Source of the DNA: Salinimicrobium sp049680855
Lineage (GTDB): Bacteria > Bacteroidota > Bacteroidia > Flavobacteriales > Flavobacteriaceae
Assembly (NCBI RefSeq): GCF_049680855.1
Contig: NZ_JBMPGS010000002.1
Location: 310,001 to 374,000, forward strand
DNA: 64,000 nucleotides
Reading direction: 5' to 3'
Numbering within the stretch: position 1 is the first letter of the stretch; every line of letters starts with the position of its first letter. Position numbers and translations under genes: made by a program. Shown piece after piece: positions 35,508-43,876 of this stretch. The notes under the pieces are model-generated. The model saw nothing but the letters and a program-made list of their open reading frames with translations. It searched no databases and was not told the DNA's origin.

Positions 35508-36656
35508 CTATTTTAGTGGTACACTACTGGAAATATTTACAATTCTATCTTCCAAAAACTCTGCATTCTTCTGTTCATCTTTAAAACAGTTCCGATACAT
35601 AGGCAACTTATACATAAGCTGCCAAATCGGTCGCGTCATAACTTTAGCTTCATTAGTAGTCTTAAGAAATAGATCTCGTTGTTCCATATTCTCCAATTCT
35701 ACCGCCATCAACCAATAATTAGCTTTGGTGCAAGGCACTTCCTTTTTAAATTTTATGTTAGTATTTTCAAAAAATTTAGCATAATTCTCTGCCAACTTTC
35801 TTTTTTTACTTAAGAATATATCAAGATTTTCCAGTTGTGCACAAGCTAAAGCCGCATTCAAATTGGGCATTCTGTAATTATAACCCAACTCATCATGCAC
35901 ATATTCATAGCTATGTGGTTTTTTTGCAGTAGTGGTCAGGTATTTAGCCTTCTTGCCCAATTCTAAATTATTGGTAACTATTGCTCCACCACCCCCACTT
36001 GTGACAATTTTGTTACCATTAAATGAAAATACACCAAGTTCACCAAACGATCCTGTGGGTTTATCCTTATAATAACTTCCCAGGGACTCAGCAGCATCTT
36101 CCACGAAAGGAATTTTCCATTTCTTGCAGATCTTTAAAAGTTCCTCTATTTTAACCGGAAACCCAAAAGTATGCATAGGCAAACAGGCTGCAATCTTTTT
36201 GTTGGTTTTTTTATTATAACAAGCTTCCCCCCTAATTTCCCCGTATTCTTCAAGAAAATTCTCTACTGCTACAGGTGAGAGCCCCATTGTATCCAGATCT
36301 ACATCAAGAAATACCGGCTGCGCATTATTATAGGCAATGGCGTTAGCAGTCGCTACAAAAGTAAGCGCTTGAGTAATTACCTCATCTCCAGCACTAACAC
36401 CGGCCAAACGCAGGGCCACCTGTAATCCCGAAGTTCCATTAACTACCGCTATCGCTTTATTGGTTCTGCTGATAACTTCCATCATTTCTTCAAACTTATC
36501 TACATAAGCACCTACTGAAGAAACGAAAGTAGATTCCACCGCGTCCATCACATATTTTTTCTCATTTCCGTGAAAACGAGGTTCATGTAATGGTATAAAT
36601 TCTTTGGTATTATAATAATTCTGAATAAAGGAAATAGTTTCTTTGAATTCTTGCAT
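35508..36656 (-). CDS. legC: LegC-type sugar aminotransferase
   Basis: 382 aa DegT-family enzyme. FIPLHEPRFHGNEKKYVMDA near 17-36 is the usual LegC beginning, NGTSGLQVALRLAGVSAGD follows, and FSFNGNKIVTSGGGGAIVTN near 200 contains the PLP lysine. It should convert the 4-keto-6-deoxy-GlcNAc nucleotide to the 4-amino sugar. It overlaps LegB by one base and is 6 bases from the acyltransferase, giving the LegB-LegC-LegH order. It is distinct from the PglE-like enzyme at 3998, which supports two separate bacillosamine-type routes in one locus. Confidence 0.86.
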   Translation of the reverse strand: MQEFKETISFIQNYYNTKEFIPLHEPRFHGNEKKYVMDAVESTFVSSVGAYVDKFEEMMEVISRTNKAIAVVNGTSGLQVALRLAGVSAGDEVITQALTFVATANAIAYNNAQPVFLDVDLDTMGLSPVAVENFLEEYGEIRGEACYNKKTNKKIAACLPMHTFGFPVKIEELLKICKKWKIPFVEDAAESLGSYYKDKPTGSFGELGVFSFNGNKIVTSGGGGAIVTNNLELGKKAKYLTTTAKKPHSYEYVHDELGYNYRMPNLNAALACAQLENLDIFLSKKRKLAENYAKFFENTNIKFKKEVPCTKANYWLMAVELENMEQRDLFLKTTNEAKVMTRPIWQLMYKLPMYRNCFKDEQKNAEFLEDRIVNISSSVPLK

Positions 36657-37843
36657 TACATTTTAGAATCTAAATATTTTCCGGTTTCTTTATGTCCGAA
36701 ACCCGGGATCATTTTAAAGAATAAATCTACTATTTCATCTTTGGTCCAGGCTTTATTAGTTCTTAACTGATTTATTTTATTTTCAAACAAACTCAATTTT
36801 TTATCTTCTATATTTAAATCGTGTTTAATAATCCCCAAGTTTTTGAACCTTTGAAGATTCAAAGCTTCATCTTCAGTATAAAACTCTTCAAAATCTTTTT
36901 CACCCGTTGTATCACTACCGGCAAAAAGGCAGGGCCATTTTCCTTGTTCGGGTAATGTTAGTACTAAATTCCTTGCCTCTTCTTCGTCCTTACATATATA
37001 AGCTTCATAGCCTAATTGTTTAAGATATTTTACAGCCACATCTGCAAAAGAAATCAGGTGAAGTTCTTCACTTAATTTAGGAAAAAATACATCCCTGTTT
37101 TCCCCAAAGAGACAAGACATTAAACATAACTCACCGCTTTCTTGTGAAGTTAGAAAATACCGCTTCACATCATTAGGAGCAACTATTGGTTGTTTTTTTT
37201 GAATCCTTTGATTAAAGCCATGCAGTAAAGAACCATCAGAAAAGGCTACATTAGCAAAGCGAGCCGTGGAAATATTGATTAACCTACTTTTGCGCATTAA
37301 AAACATTTCCATAATACGTTTCGAAGCACCCATCATATTAACCGGATTAGCCGCCTTATCTGTAGAAACACAAAAATATTTACTCGCGCCTTTGTCAATA
37401 CTCTGTTGTATCGTTTTATCTGTATTAAAAATATTCACTTCAATCATTCGCATCAATGTAAAAGGATCCTTTTCACTGCGAACATGTTTTAGTGCCGATA
37501 GGTTGAGCACGTAATCATATTCTCCATCAGCTTTTATAAAAGCATCGTATTCCAAGGAACCAATATCTAGTGCAAAGGTTTGAAAATCTCCATCTATATA
37601 CCCTAAAGAACTGCGAATATCCCGAACCAACTCCACCATATTATTTTCGGAAATATCTACAACGTGAAGTTTTTTAGGATTTCTTTTAAATATCTCTTTG
37701 GTCACTGCTTGCCCTATTGATCCCGCACCACCAATCACAAGAAAGCCTGAAGCCAATACTTTTGATTTTAACTCTGATTCATGGTTTGAAATATCATCCT
37801 CAAATAATGCCTTATTTCTTCCTATTAATTTTAAAACGTCCAT
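36656..37843 (-). CDS. legB: LegB-type NDP-GlcNAc 4,6-dehydratase
   Basis: 395 aa without membrane helices. FLVIGGAGSIGQAVTKEIFK near 35-54 binds the cofactor and STDKAANPVNMMGASKRIME near 161 is the catalytic block, with Met at the usual Tyr position as in the PglF/WbpM group. The C-terminal third (LSLFENKINQLRTNKAWTKD) is specific to this subgroup. It is the first enzyme of the legionaminic cassette, probably acting on GDP-GlcNAc given the PtmE-like gene. It overlaps LegC by one base and is 2 bases from the UDP-glucose dehydrogenase gene. Confidence 0.83.
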   Translation of the reverse strand: MDVLKLIGRNKALFEDDISNHESELKSKVLASGFLVIGGAGSIGQAVTKEIFKRNPKKLHVVDISENNMVELVRDIRSSLGYIDGDFQTFALDIGSLEYDAFIKADGEYDYVLNLSALKHVRSEKDPFTLMRMIEVNIFNTDKTIQQSIDKGASKYFCVSTDKAANPVNMMGASKRIMEMFLMRKSRLINISTARFANVAFSDGSLLHGFNQRIQKKQPIVAPNDVKRYFLTSQESGELCLMSCLFGENRDVFFPKLSEELHLISFADVAVKYLKQLGYEAYICKDEEEARNLVLTLPEQGKWPCLFAGSDTTGEKDFEEFYTEDEALNLQRFKNLGIIKHDLNIEDKKLSLFENKINQLRTNKAWTKDEIVDLFFKMIPGFGHKETGKYLDSKM

Positions 37844-37845
37844 AT

Positions 37846-39240
37846 TTAATTTCCTATTGCATAGAATTCAAAACCTATTTTTTCTTTTGTATCCCTTTCT
37901 AATAACCTTCTTCCATCAAAAAGAAAAGCCGGTTTTAGCATATCTTCGTATATTTTTCGCCAGTCAATAACTTTAAATTCATCCCATTCAGTCAAGATTG
38001 CAATAGCATGCGCTTGGGCACACGCTTCCATGGGAGAATCAACAACTGTGACGAATTTTCTGTTTTCTTCCTCACTTCGTGTACAAAGATAATTGAGGTC
38101 TGAATATATTTGTTCTTCAGTGACTTTAGGGTCATAAACGACTATTTCAGCTTGTTCATTGAGCAGATAATCTGCCACATAAATTGCAGCCGACTCCCTA
38201 GTGTCATTGGTATCCTTTTTAAAAGCCCATCCAAGTACAGCAATTTTTTTACCTGACACTGTATTGTACATTTTTCTCACCATGTTGGCAGCAAAACGAC
38301 GTTTTTGATGATCATTCATTATAATTACCTGTTCCCAATAATCTGCAACTTCCTTAAGACCGAAAGATTTGGCTATATATACAAGATTTAGAATATCTTT
38401 TTGAAAGCAGGAACCTCCAAACCCTACAGAAGCCTTTAAGAACTTTGGACCTACCCTACTGTCCATACCAACTGCTTTGGCAACTTCCTGAACATCCGCC
38501 CCGGTTTTTTCACATAGCTCAGACATAGCATTTATACTGGATACCCTTTGCGCAAGAAAAGCATTTGCTGTTAATTTTGAAAGCTCGGATGACCAAACAT
38601 TTGTGGTAAGAATATTCTCCCTTGGCACCCACGACGCATATACATTTACCAAAGCATCCATAGCTTCCTTTCCTTCAAGAGTATCTACGTCTCCACCTAT
38701 CAACACACGATCGGGGTTCTTTAAGTCCTCTACGGCAGTCCCTTCCGCAAGAAATTCAGGATTTGAAAGAATTTGAAATTTCACTCCATTTCCAGTACTA
38801 TCAAGGATGTCCTTTAATGCCGCTGCAGTTCTCACTGGCAGCGTTGATTTCTCAACTACAATTTTGCTGTCTTTGGCTACTTCTGCGATCTGTCTTGCAC
38901 ATAGTTCAATCCATTTCAAATCTGCCGCCATCCCTTTACCAATTCCATAAGTTTTAGTAGGAGTATTAACAGAAATAAAAATTATTTCTGCTTGATCAAT
39001 TGCTCTAGCTACATCTGTTGAAAAAAATAAATTTCTTCCCCTGGCTTCCTCTACAATCTCAGATAATCCGGGTTCATAAATGGGAATTTTTTCCGCATCA
39101 GGATCGTTCCATTGTGCAATTCTCTTCTCGTTTATATCCACAACAGTAACAGCTATGTTTGGACATTTTTGAGCAATTACAGCCATAGTAGGACCTCCAA
39201 CATACCCTGCTCCTATACAACAGATATTCTTTATCTTCAT
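37846..39240 (-). CDS. ugd: UDP-glucose 6-dehydrogenase (eukaryote-like type)
   Basis: 464 aa. NICCIGAGYVGGPTMAVIAQ at 4-23 is the NAD site, STLPVRTAAALKDILDS is near 131, and KASVGFGGSCFQKDILNLVY near 270 holds the catalytic Cys. The insert and sequence pattern (VTVVDINEKRIAQWN) match the animal-type UGDH also common in Bacteroidetes, not the short bacterial type. It produces UDP-glucuronic acid from UDP-glucose with two NAD. Glucuronic acid would be a repeat-unit component and a possible target of the asparagine-synthase-like amidotransferase. An 87-base gap separates it from the next dehydrogenase. Confidence 0.88.
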   Translation of the reverse strand: MKIKNICCIGAGYVGGPTMAVIAQKCPNIAVTVVDINEKRIAQWNDPDAEKIPIYEPGLSEIVEEARGRNLFFSTDVARAIDQAEIIFISVNTPTKTYGIGKGMAADLKWIELCARQIAEVAKDSKIVVEKSTLPVRTAAALKDILDSTGNGVKFQILSNPEFLAEGTAVEDLKNPDRVLIGGDVDTLEGKEAMDALVNVYASWVPRENILTTNVWSSELSKLTANAFLAQRVSSINAMSELCEKTGADVQEVAKAVGMDSRVGPKFLKASVGFGGSCFQKDILNLVYIAKSFGLKEVADYWEQVIIMNDHQKRRFAANMVRKMYNTVSGKKIAVLGWAFKKDTNDTRESAAIYVADYLLNEQAEIVVYDPKVTEEQIYSDLNYLCTRSEEENRKFVTVVDSPMEACAQAHAIAILTEWDEFKVIDWRKIYEDMLKPAFLFDGRRLLERDTKEKIGFEFYAIGN

Positions 39241-39327
39241 TTGACAAAAGTTTAATTTCTCTCACAACTTCAGAGAAAATTAATATATTAATTCTACCTT
39301 CTTAAAATTAGGTTTTAATGAAATTAT

Positions 39328-40611
39328 CTAAAGCTTCTTATCGCAAACATCTCCCAACACTCCCTTCACATCATATACTACCGATTTTTTTAATCTTAAC
39401 TTGGAAAAATCCAGATTTAAAAATTCTTTATGAGCTACAGTTAAAATAATGGCATCAAACTGTTCCTGAGGTAATGAATCTCTAGTTTGCAAATTGTATT
39501 CATGCAGCACTTCAGCCGGATCTGCCAAAGGATCATAAATGGTAACTTCTGTATCATATTCTTTTAAATGCTTAATGACATCTACCACCTTAGTATTTCG
39601 AACATCTGGACAATTTTCTTTAAAAGTAATTCCAAGAACCAAAACCTTTGCCCCTTTAACTTTCAGGTCTTTCTTAAGCATTAACTTTATTACTTCACTA
39701 CTAACATACTGTCCCATGCTATCATTCATACGGCGACCAGCTAAAATAATTTCCGGATGATAGCCAATTTCCTGAGCTTTTTGCGCAAGGTAATATGGAT
39801 CAACTCCAATACAATGCCCTCCTACAAGACCCGGTTTAAAAGGAAGAAAATTCCATTTTGTCCCAGCAGCTTCCAAAACCGCTTGCGTATCAATATCCAG
39901 CATATTAAAAATTTTAGCCAGTTCATTTACAAAAGCTATATTTATATCCCTTTGGGAATTCTCAATAACTTTTGCTGCTTCTGCAACTTTTATTGTTGTA
40001 GCCAGATGCGTACCCGCAGTAATGACAGATGCATATAAGGCATCCACTTTTTTCCCCGTTTGAGGGGTAGAACCAGAAGTAACTTTCAGAATTTTTTCAA
40101 CTGTATGTTCTTTGTCACCAGGATTAATTCTTTCAGGAGAATAACCTATATAAAAATCTTCATTATATTTTAAACCGCTTGTTTTTTCAAGCACGGGTAC
40201 ACATTCATCTTCTGTAGCTCCGGGATAAACAGTAGATTCATAAATTACAATATCTCCTTTTTTCAAAACTTTACCTACACTTTCACTACTCTTGTATAAA
40301 GGTGTTAAATCAGGACGATTATTCTTATCTACCGGAGTAGGAACAGTAATTATATAGAAATTACAATCTACTATGTCTTGAAGTTCTGCCGAACAATATA
40401 AACCTTTGCCGGCATTTAAAGATTCTTTTTCTACTAAAGCGGACTGAAGCACATCGTCCTCAACCTCCATTGTAGAATCATGTCCACTCATTAGTTCCGT
40501 AACCCTAGATTTATTGATATCAAAACCAACTACAGGATATTTGGAAGCAAACAATCTAGCGAGAGGTAATCCAACATAGCCAAGACCTATAACGCCTAAT
40601 TTCATTTTCAT
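39328..40611 (-). CDS. UDP-HexNAc 6-dehydrogenase (WbpO/TviB type)
   Basis: 427 aa nucleotide-sugar dehydrogenase. LGVIGLGYVGLPLARLFASK near 5-24 is the NAD site, YESTVYPGATEDECVPVLEK (about 124) is typical of TviB/WbpO, and KPGLVGGHCIGVDPYYLAQK near 259 contains the catalytic Cys. A second ATG at residue 3 is an alternative start. It probably oxidises UDP-GlcNAc or UDP-GalNAc to the uronic acid. The damaged WbpP/TviC-like epimerase at 41356 is the expected partner for a UDP-GalNAcA route. It differs strongly from the UGDH at 37846. Confidence 0.86.
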   Translation of the reverse strand: MKMKLGVIGLGYVGLPLARLFASKYPVVGFDINKSRVTELMSGHDSTMEVEDDVLQSALVEKESLNAGKGLYCSAELQDIVDCNFYIITVPTPVDKNNRPDLTPLYKSSESVGKVLKKGDIVIYESTVYPGATEDECVPVLEKTSGLKYNEDFYIGYSPERINPGDKEHTVEKILKVTSGSTPQTGKKVDALYASVITAGTHLATTIKVAEAAKVIENSQRDINIAFVNELAKIFNMLDIDTQAVLEAAGTKWNFLPFKPGLVGGHCIGVDPYYLAQKAQEIGYHPEIILAGRRMNDSMGQYVSSEVIKLMLKKDLKVKGAKVLVLGITFKENCPDVRNTKVVDVIKHLKEYDTEVTIYDPLADPAEVLHEYNLQTRDSLPQEQFDAIILTVAHKEFLNLDFSKLRLKKSVVYDVKGVLGDVCDKKL

Positions 40612-40614
40612 TAT

Positions 40615-41331
40615 TTATATTTTTTTATTCCAAAGATGGTAGATAAACTCAGGTTGCTGGGGAACTAAACCATATCGCTTATACACCTTAAGAGCTTTTT
40701 CATTTAATTTCTGAGTACCCCCAACTACTATTTCACAACCCTCCTTTATTAGAACAGTCTCAATAGCTCTCATTAAAGCAAAAGATATACCTTTCCCTTC
40801 AAATTTCCTTTTCACCGCGAATAGTGGAGTATAACCTTTTCCCCGTTTGATGTCAATAGTTGCAAACCCAACTATTTCTGATTGTTCTCTATACACTAAA
40901 GTATATTTAGCCATTTTTTTGTTTACTGAATTTATTATCCAGTTTTTAAAGATTCCGTCACATTCTTCTACTGAGATTTTGGGATCTAAACCAAATCTTC
41001 CTTGATTTCCTGCTAATTGTGCTAATTCTATTAGAGACTGCTCAGGATAATTCTTATCGTAAAAACTTATATTTTCATGGATGGGAAATTCTTTCATTAT
41101 CTTTTTTACCAAAGGCACCCTATGAATAATCAGATCTGTTGAAAAATCAGATGAGAGTGGAGGCAATTCCTCTTCCGAAGTGTAATACGCCAGTCTAACA
41201 TTATCATGTGATAAGGATTGTAATATAGTTTCACCTATTGATATTTCGGATAAACTATTTTTGGAAATTTCGGCCACCTTAAATTTGAAAAAATTGGTAT
41301 CCCAGTCTAAAATCTTATAAGGCTCTATCAT
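40615..41331 (-). CDS. WecD-like GNAT sugar acetyltransferase
   Basis: 238 aa. The N-terminus YKILDWDTNFFKFKVAEISK resembles WecD (dTDP-fucosamine acetyltransferase), where L-D-W-D-x2-F-F is typical. The GNAT core follows from ~135: YTLVYREQSEIVGFATIDIK, then TPLFAVKRKFEGKGISFALM with the CoA loop. ALKVYKRYGLVPQQPEFIYH closes the domain. It would acetylate a 4-amino-6-deoxy sugar nucleotide. No dedicated TDP-sugar genes are in the window, so the substrate may be one of the three amino sugars made here. It lies 3 bases from the dehydrogenase gene. Confidence 0.76.
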   Translation of the reverse strand: MIEPYKILDWDTNFFKFKVAEISKNSLSEISIGETILQSLSHDNVRLAYYTSEEELPPLSSDFSTDLIIHRVPLVKKIMKEFPIHENISFYDKNYPEQSLIELAQLAGNQGRFGLDPKISVEECDGIFKNWIINSVNKKMAKYTLVYREQSEIVGFATIDIKRGKGYTPLFAVKRKFEGKGISFALMRAIETVLIKEGCEIVVGGTQKLNEKALKVYKRYGLVPQQPEFIYHLWNKKI

Positions 41332-41355
41332 TCTACACAGCTATACAAAAGAAGA

Positions 41356-42352
41356 TTACAAATTTTTCCAATACCATTTTACAGCTTCTCTCAACCCTTC
41401 ATCAATTTTAAACTGAGGGTTATAATTCATCAGGGCTTTTGCTTTTTCCACAGAAGCAAGGGAATGTGGGATGTCACCTGCCCGCTTTGGACCATGCTTC
41501 ACTTCAACATTGGCAATCTCAGAATCATATTCTGAAAGATATTTCTTCAGCAACTGGGTAAGTTCTTTTAAATTCGTCCTATCTCCTACAGCCGTGTTAT
41601 ACACTTCATTAAGAGGCCTCCTCATTCTCTGTTGTTAGAGCAAGAAGATTCATTTGTACAACGTTATCAATATATGTAAAATCCCTTGAATAAGTACCAT
41701 CCCCATTTATTACCGGACTTTCATGCTTCATGAATTGCATCACGAATTTTGGAATAACCGCAGCATAAGCACCATTAGGATCCTGTTTCCTGCCAAAGAC
41801 ATTGAAATACCGCAAACCTATAGTATTCAAACCATAAGTCATATGAAAAATATCTGCATATAATTCATTTACATATTTAGTGATGGCATAAGGAGACAAA
41901 GGCTTTCCTATTTTATCTTCCACTTTGGGAAGCGCTTCTGAATCTCCATAGGTAGAAGAACTGGCTGCATAGACAAATCTTTTCACTTCTGCATCTCTGG
42001 AAGCCACCAGCATATTTAAAAAACCGGAAATATTTACATCATTACTTGTTACAGGATCATTAATAGATCGGGGAACTGAACCCAGTGCTGCTTCGTGAAG
42101 AACAAAATCAACTCCAGAAACGGCCTTTTTACAATCCTCAATATTCCTGATATCACCCTCTATTAAAGTAAAATTCTGGTGACCCTGAATGGCAGACAAA
42201 TTACTCTTTTTTCCTGTCGAAAAATTGTCCAGGCAAACAACTTTACTATTTAATTGAAGTAATGCTTCACATAAATTAGAGCCTATAAACCCAGCTCCCC
42301 CGGTAACTAAAACTTTTTTTGAATCAAGCAGTTCGAACTGTTTGCTGTTCAT
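41356..42352 (-). pseudogene. WbpP/TviC-like UDP-HexNAc 4-epimerase with +1 frame break
   Basis: Two frames together make one NAD-dependent epimerase. The first (42352 to 41609, 247 aa) has VLVTGGAGFIGSNLCEALLQ, AALGSVPRSINDP and YAITKYVNELYADIFHMTYG. The second (41625 to 41356) supplies LNEVYNTAVGDRTNLKELTQ and the C-terminus. The reading frame breaks near 41609-41620: GAG GAG GCC TCT TAA in frame one, while skipping one base gives ...Glu-Ala-Leu-Asn-Glu-Val..., the expected family sequence. So one extra base (or a sequencing error, or less likely programmed +1 shifting) splits the gene. It is the first gene of the locus. Intact, it would interconvert UDP-GlcNAc/GalNAc or their uronic acids for the next dehydrogenase. 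Confidence 0.8.
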
Positions 42353-42378
42353 ATAATGAAATTTGTTAAATTATCGCT

Positions 42379-42386
42379 CAAAGGTA
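42379..42386 (-). promoter_or_regulatory. Putative -7 element of the polysaccharide operon
   Basis: On the minus strand this reads TACCTTTG, a full match to the Bacteroidetes -7 consensus TAnnTTTG. It sits 26 bases before the start codon of the first gene of the locus (42352). No good TTTG -33 element is seen at the expected 17-23 base distance upstream, so activation may be needed or the match may be chance. Confidence 0.42.
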
Positions 42387-42439
42387 AAATTTCAATCCTT
42401 TTATTTTCCTAATATCTTCTTAAAGCTATAACAAACATG

Positions 42440-42457
42440 TTTCGTCACGTGGTGAAA
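42440..42457. promoter_or_regulatory. Candidate LacI-family operator (imperfect palindrome)
   Basis: TTTCGTCACGTGGTGAAA is an 18-base inverted repeat broken only at the gt/gt pairs, with a central CpG as in many LacI-family operators. A further overlapping repeat pairs TTTCGT (42440-42445) with ACGAAA (42460-42465). It lies between the LacI-type gene and the first gene of the polysaccharide locus, 54 bases upstream of the -7 match. Binding is untested; the assignment is from form and position. Confidence 0.4.
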
Positions 42458-42483
42458 TTACGAAAAAGGAAAGAAGCTATAAG

Positions 42484-43494
42484 TTATTCGAATTTTGTAC
42501 TCTCTAAATGTACCAGTTCCGTTTTGACAATTTTTTCGATGGTAGCACCTGTTTTCTTCGCTTTATTGATCCGGTTAATTAATAATTCCATCGCGTTTTT
42601 ACCGATTTTTTCCGGAAATTGTTCAATATAACTAATTGAAGGAGATAGAAGAGTAGCCAGCTCCTTACCCAGGAATCCGATTATCTTTAATTCTTCTGGA
42701 ATTTTGATACCATTTTCATGTGCAATTCGGTAGACGAACATGGAGCTTTCAAAATCAGTACATACCATGGCATCCACCTTGTCCTTGAGTAAAAGCTTTT
42801 CCACCTTTTCTCGAAGAACCTCAGGTTTTGAAGAATTTGCTATTAAAAAATCGTCCTGACTTCGCAACGCTTTTTTATATCCTGAAATTCGAAGTTTCCC
42901 AAGCCCCAAATGATGAATGGAAGTGGCAATTCCTATTTTGCTCACTCCATGCGAGAGCAATAATGTAGTTGCATCGGCCAAACTTTTTTCATCGTCCACT
43001 CCAATTTTATCAACCGGAATATCAAGGTTCGTACGATCATATAAAACCAGAGGAATATTGTATTCCATCAGGTTCACCAGGTGATCATATTCTTTCTTTC
43101 TCTGTGTTTCTTCAGAAATTGCAACAAGAACCCCGTCTACCAAGCCTGAGGTAAGTAATTCCGCAATTTCCTTTTCACGCTCCAAAGATTCATTAGAAAT
43201 GTACGTGATTACCTGCAAGCCTTCCTGCTGGGCTTTCGCTTCCATTCCTGAAAGCACTTTTGCGAAAAAAGAATTAGATATATTAGGTATTACCACACCT
43301 ATAGTCCCACTCTTGCTGCTTTTCAAATTAACAGCAATGGGATTAGGCCTATATTTATGTAATGCAGCCAGTTCTTTAACTCGCTCTACAGTCTTTTGGC
43401 TTATCTCAGGACTGTCATTCAAAGCCTTTGAAACAGTCGAAACTGAAACGTTCAACAGCTTGGCCAGCTCCTTAAGTGTAATATTGTTCCTCAT
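42484..43494 (-). CDS. LacI-family transcriptional regulator
   Basis: 336 aa, standard LacI length. The N-terminal helix-turn-helix is ITLKELAKLLNVSVSTVSKALNDSPEIS (residues 5-32, two overlapping segments), with the hinge region RPNPIAVNLKSSKSGTIGV just after residue 50. The rest is a periplasmic-binding-protein-like ligand domain (VIPNISNSFFAKVLSGMEAK, LVDGVLVAISEE, IGVDDEKSLADATTLL). Such regulators normally sense a sugar or sugar phosphate. It lies 131 bases upstream of the surface-polysaccharide locus on the same strand, with a palindrome between, so it may control that locus or be partly co-transcribed with it. The effector is unknown. Confidence 0.87.
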   Translation of the reverse strand: MRNNITLKELAKLLNVSVSTVSKALNDSPEISQKTVERVKELAALHKYRPNPIAVNLKSSKSGTIGVVIPNISNSFFAKVLSGMEAKAQQEGLQVITYISNESLEREKEIAELLTSGLVDGVLVAISEETQRKKEYDHLVNLMEYNIPLVLYDRTNLDIPVDKIGVDDEKSLADATTLLLSHGVSKIGIATSIHHLGLGKLRISGYKKALRSQDDFLIANSSKPEVLREKVEKLLLKDKVDAMVCTDFESSMFVYRIAHENGIKIPEELKIIGFLGKELATLLSPSISYIEQFPEKIGKNAMELLINRINKAKKTGATIEKIVKTELVHLESTKFE

Positions 43495-43634
43495 CGCTAG
43501 AAATTATAAAAACGCTAAAGTAAGGATACCTGTGCATTTCTCCGAAGAAAAAAGTCTCCTTGTCTTATTACAGGCATTATTTATTTACTAAATTATTATT
43601 TTTAAGTGTATTTATTACGGTTAAAATATAAAAG

Positions 43635-43787
43635 ATGGTTATTATGAAATTCACCCAGCGCTATTGGTTTTACCTCCTTGCAGCTATTATTACAATCATT
43701 GGCTTTATTACAGGTTGGTATTTCTTCATATTCCTTGTTATACCACTCGGATTTTTTAATTCAGGAAAAAGAAATGAAAATGATTAA
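43635..43787 (+). CDS. Small two-helix membrane protein, 50 aa
   Basis: A short frame in the otherwise empty stretch 43495-43876. It encodes MVIMKFTQRYWFYLLAA and continues as two hydrophobic segments (about residues 10-26 and 28-41) separated by G-W, ending in a charged tail GKRNEND. An internal ATG at codon 4 is an alternative start. The pattern is typical of small inner-membrane proteins. I do not recognise the family and no function can be given. It is in the same direction as the next three genes, 89 bases before the first. The rest of this stretch shows only the promoter-like site before 43877. Confidence 0.5.
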   Translation: MVIMKFTQRYWFYLLAAIITIIGFITGWYFFIFLVIPLGFFNSGKRNEND

Positions 43788-43819
43788 CAGGTTAAATTTA
43801 TCCTAAAGACTCTGAAGGG

Positions 43820-43850
43820 TTTGTCAGGTCCGCGATTCAAGCGTATTTTA
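43820..43850 (+). promoter_or_regulatory. Weak Bacteroidetes-type promoter before the 107-aa gene
   Basis: TTTG at 43820-43823 is followed after 20 bases by TATTTTA (43844-43850), a partial match to TAnnTTTG. It lies just upstream of the A-rich leader of the gene at 43877. In AT-rich DNA such partial matches are common, so confidence is low. Confidence 0.3.
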
Positions 43851-43876
43851 ACATTAATCTTCAAAAAAAAAAAAAG

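Noticed and set aside
39253..39279. Small inverted repeat (TTTCTCT with AGAGAAA) between the two dehydrogenase genes, considered as an attenuator
   Set aside because: It is only seven base pairs, AT-rich and without a T-run, and lies inside an otherwise continuous operon.
41609..41625. Programmed +1 frameshift as the main explanation of the epimerase break
   Set aside because: The prospective slip from TCT to CTT pairs poorly and the enzyme family is not known for it. A simple one-base change is more economical, so the gene is given as a pseudogene with a note.
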